From NCBI GenBank assembly GCA_036847245.1, contig DAIUAL010000021.1, forward strand, positions 1-24,619: a stretch of 24,619 nt of DNA, read 5' to 3'. Positions 19,001 through 22,734 of this stretch are shown piece by piece. Numbering within the stretch: position 1 is the stretch's first letter; every line of letters begins with the position of its first letter. The notes beneath the pieces were generated by a model that saw only the letters and a list, made by a program, of their open reading frames with translations, searched no databases and was not told where the DNA came from. Position numbers and translations under genes: made by a program. This DNA comes from UBA4661 sp002405405. GTDB taxonomy: Bacteria > Bacteroidota > Ignavibacteria > Kapaibacteriales > UBA4661.

Positions 19001-19969
19001 ATCACCAAACTGCATTTCCATATCCATAAATCGTTCGCCACCACCGAGCGCAGTACCGAGCGATGCCGTAGTCCAATTCGCACCACCATCGGTTGAACGA
19101 TGGATGCCAAGGTTCGAAGCAGCAATAACTGTGTTTGGATTATTAGGGTCGCAAAGAATTCTTGCAATACGCACCTGCTGACTTCTCGTAAAAGTCAGCC
19201 CCGTGGCAGTCCATGTAGAACCACCATCAGTTGATTTCCATACACCAATTGATGGTACACCACTGGGCGATCCACCGAGATAATCGCCTGTTGCTAAATA
19301 CATAACCTGCGTACCAAGTGTTGCACTATTCGCGAAAGCAATATCACTCGTTCCAAGACCCGGAATACTTGCAGTTGGGTTTGTCCAATTGGTGCCATTA
19401 TCAGTAGAACGCCATAAACCACCGCCTGCAGTTGCTGCAAAAATGGTACTGTTTGTTACAACTACAGCATTTGTGCGTCCTACACCCCAGTAGCCACCGG
19501 CTGCTTTAGTTGGTCCCCACGCAGTCCAATTTGCCGTAGCTTGAATACCGCTAGGCTTTTTCTGATTCTGAACTTTTTGAAGTTCTTCAGTATAAATATC
19601 AGGGTTGGCAAAAGATCCATCAGGATTTACACGAGACTGCCAATACCATTCCCAACGTTTGTACTGTTTCCAGCCTGTACCCTTGAGGGGATTAGGATTA
19701 TTTGGATCAGCTTCCAATTTCTCTTTCTTGAGTGCCTCAAAATAGCTATCCCATTCTTTTTGCATTTGATAGAAATTTTGAATTTGTCCTCTTGGTGCCT
19801 CTTTAGGACGAATTGCTTTTTGAGCATACAGCAAGGTACTTGTTGAAACAATACTCGAAAGCATGATTGCAATAACAAGCACGCTCATAATCCTCCGTGG
19901 TACCAATGATAGAACATCGGTAATTATTCCGGGAATTCGCCATGGTGACGAAAGAGAAGCATACTGCAT
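7049..19969 (-). CDS. Giant multidomain T9SS-secreted surface protein (4306 aa)
   Basis: Intact frame of 4306 residues with a signal peptide, exported and probably anchored or released by type IX secretion. Modules in order: signal (core MSVLVIAIMLSSIVSTST, then LLYAQ, ending near residue 50); a polar Trp/Lys-rich spacer (about 50-150); an Asp-box (BNR) propeller (about 150-815); about 11 HYDIN-like Ig domains (about 825-2060); 6 FN3 domains (about 2060-2632); 13 carboxypeptidase-regulatory-like repeats (about 2632-3782); 3 FN3-like domains (about 3783-4070); a pre-sorting beta domain with 'CGGYG' and 'DGFESGETLIFQVWD'; and a T9SS type A sorting domain (about 4227-4306). No catalytic residues are recognisable, so an adhesin, sugar-binding or matrix role is inference. 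Start: ATG 19969 gives an n-region with Arg-Arg but no Shine-Dalgarno. In-frame ATG 19888 has GGAGG (19892-19896) 3 nt upstream but a signal peptide with no positive charge. Either is possible. It ends at a natural TAA followed by a terminator. Confidence 0.95.
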   Translation of the reverse strand: MQYASLSSPWRIPGIITDVLSLVPRRIMSVLVIAIMLSSIVSTSTLLYAQKAIRPKEAPRGQIQNFYQMQKEWDSYFEALKKEKLEADPNNPNPLKGTGWKQYKRWEWYWQSRVNPDGSFANPDIYTEELQKVQNQKKPSGIQATANWTAWGPTKAAGGYWGVGRTNAVVVTNSTIFAATAGGGLWRSTDNGTNWTNPTASIPGLGTSDIAFANSATLGTQVMYLATGDYLGGSPSGVPSIGVWKSTDGGSTWTATGLTFTRSQQVRIARILCDPNNPNTVIAASNLGIHRSTDGGANWTTASLGTALGGGERFMDMEMQFGDPSVMVASTDWGRIYRSTNGGANWTAITANLPDPIAPTSGRVALAVSQSAPNTMYAIQTNGSNRGFLALYKSTDAGASWTTVTVASPTNMFAYSNEGTDAGGQGEYDLCLQVSSTNANVVYFGGVNLWRTADGGANWTCIGHWAASAQTGAGGVPEVHADQHYLFMPTGSETIWVGNDGGIYSSSNFGASWTWHVNGTTGINMMQLYRVSTAQTDANRLLVGAQDNSTTLLNSADVIERTRATGDGMGQLIDRTNVQNMLTSGTNGSLQRSLNQGQNWSSYFPAGSRNNEAGAWVTPYLQSSTNANTLFFGYVNVWRTDNAWAVTPTFTQVSTGFAGSLQVLAVGPDGLSIYASTGASNAVIRYSPDGGATWLSRTPPTNQFLTRIAVHPNVPNIIWASFGGYAAGQKVYRSNDGGATWINVSGTLPNVPVNVVFTQRNSPERVYAGTDLGVYYRDASTSDWIKYNDGAMSNDNIVVTDIDIQYAQQQIRVGTYSRGAMSGALVTDVANTTITVSPTTYNFGVVNIGQSSTQTIAVTFAGLTLGETVTFTTTGNVFATTQTAFVANQSSTATTLTISFSPVVNGPANGTLVIRAGSVSQTITLTGSGPTNVVVATTLTVSPTTLSFGVTTANALQPTSQTVLVTINNMQAGDFLSLSLPNNANGQYQFPPNQPTIIGTSANASVWSTAVTVGLVPGAGVGAVNGSLQISTSSPTMTVAFATVNLQGNIVSGPATTLSISIPGNQLTNPFFIQAEGATASSGAELLLNVQNATASPQNPVLLTIVCPPHLRATPVGQGAYTDVLTIQVTEANISNRVIAAVALFPMGRVAGASAGTITATLLGTSANFTVVSTVTRPTISVNTPIVNFGSIPFGGSSNATFGVTVSGFYTGAVASITTGTQGLTFAPTTATANVNLLTSATVNVNATWSVPLNATPGITQATITLQSDTQTNLTATSTTITALVNILPPPATTLTVSPTTLSFGSLVVNSPASTQTVRLIVANMRIDDIIQLSLPNNANGQYAFGASQSVAFGTSGNITPIWSTTITVQVTPGNQPGPANGSLQVATLSPTMTVTFATVALNANIQPLPFILTANPTSLSFGSVTAGTVLTTSQTVALSGTNFQPNQIINLSTTRAGVTFSSIAVQADMNGVLQSTNITVTWNVPNNLNVGLVSSFINFGGTTSVVSISVDIIPAPATGVLTLSATTANFGNAVSGLAFSSTQTVNISGVGFLANQNVAIQTTVAGLTANPQNLTADGAGVIANTPVTFTWNVPPNLPIGTTNGIVTLLGTTSSISVSVNIVLPPLGVTFNPPQVQFGNVTQNTTATSVVQISGVGYTPNSAVNFTTTMAGVTLTPTTTNANASGQFGPMNLGVTLNGAVQTLGTTNGSIAISGTTANILIQANIGAPPVLAALTLNPTSLNFGSVTVGTITTQTFSVSGVGFAANQMITINGVPGLAFNPSTIQASATGAITPVNVTATWTVAQNAPVGITTGAITFTNTNASIAITVRITAPPTQATVGVLTVTPLQISFGTITAANVQQTSTQTISVSGVGFPANQALAIASNIPGLTFNPISVIANANGVISSTNVVVTLTLQANPPIGATAGNITFTGTNSTVGVGINVIAPPPLQFPLLTATPGGLNFGAVTIGAASSQTVTLSGTGFAANQTLNLSSNLPGIALAPSTTTANAQGVVGPFSVVATWTAPGVASNSSTSGSITITGTTTTISLVGLIVVPPPQAPTLSAVTNLSSNSFVVNWSAVAGATSYSVDVATDAAFTNTIIANASSGTNLFFNVQGLTPNTNYSYRVRATNNGGSTLSAVASVLTLPTVPASLPATTVSATSFVANWSTPAGGAASYELDVNTAQGFNGIAILSSTNTVNTNFTVTGLTAGTTYFWRVRAVNASGRSENSTPLTVTTIVPVGAPIATSAANITSNSFVANWIQVTGATGYVVDVATDAGFTVLVPNFGNVSVPTPTVFLNVTGLTGNTQYFYRVRALGTNNQVATSNAVSVTTIPGQVTSVNVINPTATGFTVVWTPPLGGAPTYTVEVLRPLTVLASKTRDEIEQVNLVLVTSATVQGTSATFTGLAPGVQYSVRVRAGNASGTTDGSGSGTVGGVTTLNPPPAPLNLVRTFVSATTLTIAWIPPANATPDISYRIAVSVLNGLPQILTSQTTSITISGLVPNTLYNIEVRSVNSAGTSANALVGAFTTAPLAPIALQPFSVAELGFVAQWDNPAVQLGVTYVVEVSVSQTFDQIVQSLSVTGTPDASAANRFSQQVLNLQPSTQYFYRVRASNQTSVSAPSNVIPVRTRDITYSIAGVVRIGGALQANVTINVVPGAFPNANGIPVGIVTSATTDQAGAFVISRVTAGTYTLIPLFAGINFTPQTRVVTIATTSVAGQDFIGEVPRFAVSGRVRRLNGEGLAGISVSVAPAQPNVQPVVTDTNGNYSFVLPNGNYTLSVATQIQNLVISPLSAQVTVNNAPVVVPDFTASTATFSLSGRVATGPGAGVAGVAIQIVRGTTATTAPIRSLITGQDGTYSTILEADVYTVFAVSTAPNVSFAPPSVFVQLNANTSNINFTATVPSTVSGRVVDQNGNGLAGIQINTQPAVLVNGQPIRTDASGAFSFNVPDGQYLLTPISTNANSQFRFDPPLRQIIVSGASVVVPNFIALPAVYSITGRVTVRGNGAPSTIVTLVADGANAVSARTTVTGSTGTYQFVDVTAGNYTLGVQAFGVVFAQNPIRVSITNANVTNVNFEGQPQTAQVSGTILGSNGLPLTPAPVVSARLLVAGSVAISTTANANGQYVFNLEQGLYRIAPQPIPGSIFSPASSEVSVTGANIVGINFTSSIATYSIAGRTVLNNTPLSGVAVSISSVTNATVTLGTLTSLSDGSFVFGNLPAGSYTLTARAQGFTFTPVSTNATLSTSNIAGIIFNAAIVPVAVSGRITDQSGAPLAGVNITVSPNFSNAPIVSGQDGQFTTNLLGGQTYTFVANRAGFTFTPPVQSVSVASVAVNNVNFTGIAASYSIVGRINTVSPNIGLGGIVVNLSGAGGFVRSTTASNGSYVFNNIPVGTYTLSPGETGVAAVLNFTPAQRSVVVSSANVQVESFSADLRRFAVSGSITGQSGPVAGVAIAYTPIVPGTPAVVTGDDGTYSLSLPNGTYVIRPAAVGLVLAPTSSTVTVSGANVPGINFTTSTPTFVLSGRVTTPAGIGVANVRVLIANANSQTPLVDITDNNGNYSTRLVAGTYQISIATEANPTAFYTPNSITQVVSSDVNTANFTARPLMTVSGRVTENSTGVADVIVTMSNNAVAAFSRTARTDATGGFTLSNLLPGVYSMQANRLNTIMDPSQLIVSLETADVNTANFAATTIQNQTFTVSGVVRDDARNPIAGAQITIRNSATVLTVQSNANGAYQFENVPRGFYNIQAGREGFVFANNVSRQVFVSQNLSGSSLEFVGSVVPTRLDVPTLNSPSAGAIDVANPVGFSFNPVAQASQYDIRIARDQAMANVVFSLTTDRTVASLFLVPSTYFWQVRARTGSLTSDWSVARSFDIAATPAPLTPTFGSVVTSPTINLTWSAIQGITNYQVRYTPSIANLNRASTATVNGTAFSINANTLNPSTTYYWQARAGDRDGRAWSFFSAFRTPAVATPPIAQLAFPANNGQVPNFAVTFRWGVPADQTTLVDRYTLQISDDPSFTSTRTVNRNVGRSTIRIETFNQQSFSRGRVFWRVIATNSLGVTTSETFSFQFPALISRTTITQQTDIPLQFAITQTDGDVGYVSIPTSAIRRILGRGLQEGDIVGTFYRRNDSLICGGYGLASQTEEIFIPTYSRIAQDSKDGFESGETLIFQVWDGQTRTMIPSPTVEYAAGSTQVFNVDSTITLRRIEVVATSVGRSLSGVDMKLGITPNPATEIVNVDWDSKAGETYTMSIMNAIGVEVARFTGRSMSDGERISWSADKVQNRTYMVRLVTPRGVNTAKVMVVK
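7052..7295 (-). other. T9SS type A C-terminal sorting domain (coding segment)
   Basis: About the last 80 residues: 'LGITPNPATEIVNVDW', 'YTMSIMNAIGVEVARFTG', 'NRTYMVRLVTPRGVNTAKV', ending VMVVK. This is the PNPA...V.V....DxxGxxV...G..Y.vr pattern of type IX cargo from Bacteroidota/Chlorobiota, recognised by PorU-type sortases in that system (family knowledge). Confidence 0.92.
8625..12076 (-). repeat. Thirteen tandem carboxypeptidase-regulatory-like repeats (protein level)
   Basis: I count 13 units of about 85-95 residues. Each has a 'YSISGRV' opening strand, 'G.GLAGV.V.V', a 'T...G.Y.F..v..G.Y.L' core and a closing 'V.V...N...V.NFT'. These prealbumin/Ig-like beta domains usually act as stalk or spacer modules. 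Units differ widely in DNA sequence, so this is an old array, not a recent slippage product. Confidence 0.85.
12077..13791 (-). repeat. Six tandem fibronectin type III domains (protein level)
   Basis: Units open with 'APTLSAVTNLSSNSFVVNW' or close variants, continue with 'ATSYSVDVATDAAF', and close with 'GLTAGTTYFWRVRAVNASG'. These are the usual FN3 tryptophan, tyrosine and 'YxxRVRAxNxxG' landmarks. The second unit closely matches an FN3 of the other giant gene (near 2560-2640). Confidence 0.85.
13800..17485 (-). repeat. About eleven HYDIN/ASPM-like Ig domains (protein level)
   Basis: Repeated 'LTVSPTTLSFGSV..G....TQTV.LSG.GF..NQ' openings about 100-120 residues apart, each followed by an Ig-like beta sandwich. 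At least one copy (near 16620-16800, 'TLSISIPGNQLTNPFFIQ') is degenerate. Two copies at about 16830-17160 and 15755-16090 are the most alike, sharing 'LSLPNNANGQY' and 'NGSLQ.....SPTMTV.FATV'. Confidence 0.8.
17540..19500 (-). repeat. Asp-box (BNR / sortilin-like) propeller region (protein level)
   Basis: About ten S/T-x-D-x-G-x-x-W boxes: STDNGTNW, STDGGSTW, STDGGANW, STNGGANW, STDAGASW, TADGGANW, SSNFGASW, SLNQGQNW, SPDGGATW and SNDGGATW. They mark turns between propeller blades, as in sortilin/VPS10 and sialidase-like folds. Asp boxes are structural and do not show sialidase activity; no sialidase FRIP or Arg triad is seen. Confidence 0.85.
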
Positions 19970-20360
19970 AGTGGTATAGAGAAAGGTGAAAAAAATTTAG
20001 AGCGAATACGAATAAACAATGACCAAAGTTGAGGTATAATCATCCGCGAATACTATGTGTTGGCAGAGCACCCTTGAAGGATGTTGACCAGAACAAGACT
20101 AAATCAATAGACTGTGTGCGGAATTACCAACGGCTATTCAAAGCATTAGCGGCTGATAAACGGATTTCGGTGAAATCGACGACGTAATAACGAACAATAG
20201 AATCCAAAAACACGGGTGGTGAAATCCATTCACGTACGAAACTTACGATACAAGAGATTTAAAGTCAAGTACTTATTACCATCTACTTAGAAATAGGTAG
20301 TTCCAAGTGTAGATAAGTCCTTGAATTTAAACAAAAAACATGGGTGGATTTCCTCGATTA
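19970..20360. other. 391-bp intergenic region with inverted and direct repeats, no clear gene
   Basis: Lies between the giant gene start and the acyltransferase stop (both minus strand). It contains the inverted repeat at 20258-20331 and a 14-nt direct repeat AAAAACAYGGGTGG at 20206-20219 and 20334-20347. A 45-codon minus-strand open stretch without a start (about 20124-20258; '...SIVRYYVVDFTEIRL...') may be a gene remnant or chance. The giant gene promoter should be at the low-coordinate end, but no convincing motif was found. Confidence 0.5.
20258..20331. repeat. Imperfect inverted repeat, 19-nt arms with 17/19 identity
   Basis: The left arm 20258-20276 (TTTAAAGTCAAGTACTTAT) pairs with the right arm 20313-20331 (ATAAGTCCTTGAATTTAAA), with two mismatches. 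The 36-nt centre contains a smaller hairpin (CTACTT/AGGTAG). It sits about 30 nt downstream of the acyltransferase stop and has no T-run on the minus strand, so it is not a standard intrinsic terminator. It could be an mRNA 3'-end structure or a mobile-element relic. Confidence 0.65.
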
Positions 20361-21479
20361 TCAAATCTTCACATACCATTTCTTGTAGTGCATGCCCCAT
20401 GCTATCCCAAGAAAGACTAGGTTAAATGCAATAGCAAAGAGCAATGATGCATTGATTGGATCTGCCACAGGTGCAAAATATGCGTTGTAGAGAAAAGTCT
20501 TTAAAGCCACATCTTTACCAGTAATCGGGTCAACTCCAACCTTGATAAGATTCATGATTTTGGCAACTAGTCCAGACCCGGCAAAGACAATAAGTGCATT
20601 CAAACCATACACCGTAAATGGCTTTGCCCATGTGGTATAGTTACGAATATCCATGATATAGTAAAATGCCGATAAAAACACTAATGCCCACCCTGCCATA
20701 AATACGACATAAGATGATGTCCACAGACTTTTGTTGATCGGCATAAACCATCCCATCACATTTCCAACCACTAATCCTGCAATACCAAAGCCAAGCATTA
20801 TCATGGCTTTTTCCTTGCGAGAATAGGACGACAGCAGTAATTGTCCCGTTAGAACACCGCAGAGCGTCGTTCCAATTGCCGGAATTGTTGAAAAAAGACC
20901 TTCAGGATCCCATGTTTTGGTGCTAACCCACATGTGTCCCGAAAGTATAAACTGATCAAGATAGGCAGCAAGATTTTTACCGGGTTCCAATACACCTACG
21001 CCAATGCCGGGTACAGGTATAAACATCATCGTAGCATAATAAAAAATAAGTATCCCAACTAGCCACAGTACTTGAGAACGCCATGTTGTATTCAATACAA
21101 TAAGCGAACCAAGTAAATAGCACACACCAATACGTTGGAGTACTCCCGGAATGCGCACCGAAGAAAAATTGAAGTAGGGAAAAAGATTCAAAAAAAGACC
21201 TATGCCGAAAATGATTGCCGCTCTGCGAACGACCTGCTTTATCAACTCGCTGTTGGAATCTCCTTTAGACTTGCGTACCGCAAAAGAATACATCATTGAT
21301 ACGCCAACAATGAAAAGAAAAAACGGAAATATAAAATCAGTAAATGTCCACCCATGCCATGGCGCGTGAAGTAACTGTGGGTATGCCGATGACCATGAAC
21401 CCGGATTGTTCACTAAAATCATTCCTGCAACGGTAAATCCACGAAAGGCATCTAAAGATGCAAGGCGTTCTGCTTTCAT
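20361..21479 (-). CDS. NagX / HGSNAT-like membrane acyltransferase (COG4299, DUF5009-type)
   Basis: A 372-residue integral membrane protein of the heparan-alpha-glucosaminide N-acetyltransferase-like family, which is thought to acylate amino sugars across the inner membrane. The N-terminal signature is clear: 'RLASLDAFRGFTVAGMILVN' (5-24), NNPGSW (24-29) and 'HAPWHGWTFTDFIFPFFLF' (38-56), with His38 and His42 near the first membrane segments. About ten hydrophobic helices follow; the C-terminus ends basic (HYKKWYVKI). Length matches bacterial members. ATG 21479 starts directly with the family motif; no ribosome site is evident upstream. It is divergent from the serine hydrolase, with a 92-bp shared upstream region. 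With NamZ and the AmiE-like hydrolase nearby, a role in uptake or modification of cell-wall amino sugars is likely (inference). Confidence 0.88.
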   Translation of the reverse strand: MKAERLASLDAFRGFTVAGMILVNNPGSWSSAYPQLLHAPWHGWTFTDFIFPFFLFIVGVSMMYSFAVRKSKGDSNSELIKQVVRRAAIIFGIGLFLNLFPYFNFSSVRIPGVLQRIGVCYLLGSLIVLNTTWRSQVLWLVGILIFYYATMMFIPVPGIGVGVLEPGKNLAAYLDQFILSGHMWVSTKTWDPEGLFSTIPAIGTTLCGVLTGQLLLSSYSRKEKAMIMLGFGIAGLVVGNVMGWFMPINKSLWTSSYVVFMAGWALVFLSAFYYIMDIRNYTTWAKPFTVYGLNALIVFAGSGLVAKIMNLIKVGVDPITGKDVALKTFLYNAYFAPVADPINASLLFAIAFNLVFLGIAWGMHYKKWYVKI

Positions 21480-21571
21480 AATGGCGAGGAGAATACGTGA
21501 AAGTAATGTATGTTGTGTTAAGTAATCTTCTTAAAATACACCGATTTCTGTAACACATTCTCTTCTTTCTG
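21480..21571. promoter_or_regulatory. Divergent upstream region of acyltransferase and serine hydrolase genes
   Basis: 92 bp between two divergent start codons, so it must carry promoters for both unless transcription enters from outside. I could not assign -33/-7 elements with confidence. Confidence 0.45.
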
Positions 21572-22294
21572 ATGACAAGAAAAATTTGGTTCTTGACCTG
21601 CATACTCTCTCTTAGCTTTTTACAGGGATGTTTTGCACAATCATCTATTCCACGTCGTACTCCTATGCAATTTGCGCAGGCAGCTATGACCGTTGAACGG
21701 GCAATTCGCGACTCGGTATTTCCTTCAGCACAAGTTCTTATTCTTCAGGATACAACAATAATATATGAGCAAGCATTCGGACATCTACGATATGATGCAC
21801 AATCGCCACCAACAACTCTACAAACAGTCTATGATTTAGCATCACTCACTAAAGTGTTAGCAACGACGATGTGCTTGATGAAACTGTACGAAGAACAACG
21901 CTTTACGCTCGACCAAACATTTTCGTCGTACTTCCCTGCTTTTGCCGTAAAAGGAAAAGAATCTATTACGATTCGAGATATGCTGATTCATAAGAGCGGT
22001 CTGGCTTCAGGTAAGATAGTTGCATCCACCTTCACGACGAATGAAGAATACTATACTGCTGTGATGAATGACGACATGAAATATAAGCGTGGTGATACAA
22101 TGGTGTATTCAGACCTTAACTTTATTTTGTTGGGTTTACTCGTCGAAAAACTATCAGGGAAACGCTTGGATCGTTATTTCGATTCTGTCTTCGCTAAACC
22201 CCTACATTTACCAAGTTTGGGCTATGCTCCTCATGACTCTGTCAAACCATATATAGCACCTGTCGGCTATGATACGGAGTGGCTTTGGAAATAA
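21572..22294 (+). CDS. N-terminal fragment of the serine hydrolase (240 aa)
   Basis: The part translated if the TAA is obeyed. It carries the lipoprotein signal, SxxK and YSD motifs but lacks the last third of the fold and the HTG motif. It ends 'GYDTEWLWK'. Confidence 0.6.
   Translation: MTRKIWFLTCILSLSFLQGCFAQSSIPRRTPMQFAQAAMTVERAIRDSVFPSAQVLILQDTTIIYEQAFGHLRYDAQSPPTTLQTVYDLASLTKVLATTMCLMKLYEEQRFTLDQTFSSYFPAFAVKGKESITIRDMLIHKSGLASGKIVASTFTTNEEYYTAVMNDDMKYKRGDTMVYSDLNFILLGLLVEKLSGKRLDRYFDSVFAKPLHLPSLGYAPHDSVKPYIAPVGYDTEWLWK
22292..22294 (+). other. In-frame TAA stop in the serine hydrolase gene
   Basis: The sequence reads TGG CTT TGG AAA TAA TCG GCT GCA CTT GTT CAT GAC. Related serine hydrolases often have a Gln after the basic residue in this loop before 'VHDP' (from memory of the family). 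CAA to TAA is one C-to-T change. Confidence 0.9.
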
Positions 22295-22729
22295 TCGGCT
22301 GCACTTGTTCATGACCCCCGTGCAAGGTTTCTGGATGGCATTGCAGGACATGCCGGACTTTTTGGCAATGCCCGCGATATTGCCGCTCTACTTACTCACA
22401 CGCTTCTTGCACACACAAGAAAGGGACTTTTCAAGACCGAAACAGTCAGACTTTTCACAACACGCTATGATGGCAACTCATCACGAGCTCTTGGTTGGGA
22501 TACAAAATTTGGTGATGGCTTTAGCTCTTCCGGCACTCGATTTCATCAAGGAAGTTTTGGTCACACGGGCTTTACGGGAACAAGTGTATGGAGCGATCCT
22601 ACACGAAAACTAACAGTCATTCTTCTTAACAATCGCGTTTATGCGATCTCGTCGAATACAAAAATTATTCGCTTTCGGTCGCTCTTCCATGATATTGTGG
22701 CAGAAGAGTTCGATGGACAAAAGAAGTGA
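22295..22729 (+). pseudogene. C-terminal part of the serine hydrolase, in frame after the stop
   Basis: It reads SAALVHDPRARFLDG, then the conserved GHAGLF segment, then GHTGFTG, ending FDGQKK and TGA. It is in exactly the same frame as the N-terminal part, so no frameshift is needed. It has no start codon or ribosome site of its own near the beginning. Confidence 0.75.
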
Positions 22730-22734
22730 TACTG

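Larger units (their letters stand above)
21572..22729 (+). pseudogene. Serine beta-lactamase / AmiE-like lipoprotein gene with one in-frame TAA
   Basis: One frame of 386 codons from ATG 21572 to TGA 22729, broken only by TAA at codon 241 (22292-22294). It begins with a lipoprotein-type signal (core FLTCILSLSFLQGC; Cys20). The beta-lactamase/PBP fold is shown by catalytic Ser91-x-x-Lys94 (DLASLTK), the second motif Tyr179-Ser-Asp (MVYSDLNF), and, after the stop, 'GIAGHAGLFGNARDIA' (256-271) and the third motif His331-Thr-Gly (GHTGFTG). Length and motif order equal those of intact family members. Relatives include secreted N-acetylmuramoyl-L-alanine amidase AmiE (YbbE), encoded beside namZ in Bacillus; other members are esterases, so the exact substrate is uncertain. 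The stop removes the HTG motif, so the truncated product should be inactive. It converges on namZ with a 5-bp gap. Confidence 0.85.

Noticed and set aside
17540..19500. Sialidase annotation for the Asp-box region
   Set aside because: Asp boxes are structural and occur in many propellers. The sialidase catalytic Arg triad and FRIP motif were not seen.
22250..22340. Frameshift as the cause of the serine hydrolase break
   Set aside because: Both halves are in the same frame; only a single stop codon intervenes.
22269..22613. Separate small gene overlapping the end of the serine hydrolase
   Set aside because: It is in a different frame. The family motifs GHAGLF and HTG are in the original frame, so this is a shadow of the C-terminal part.
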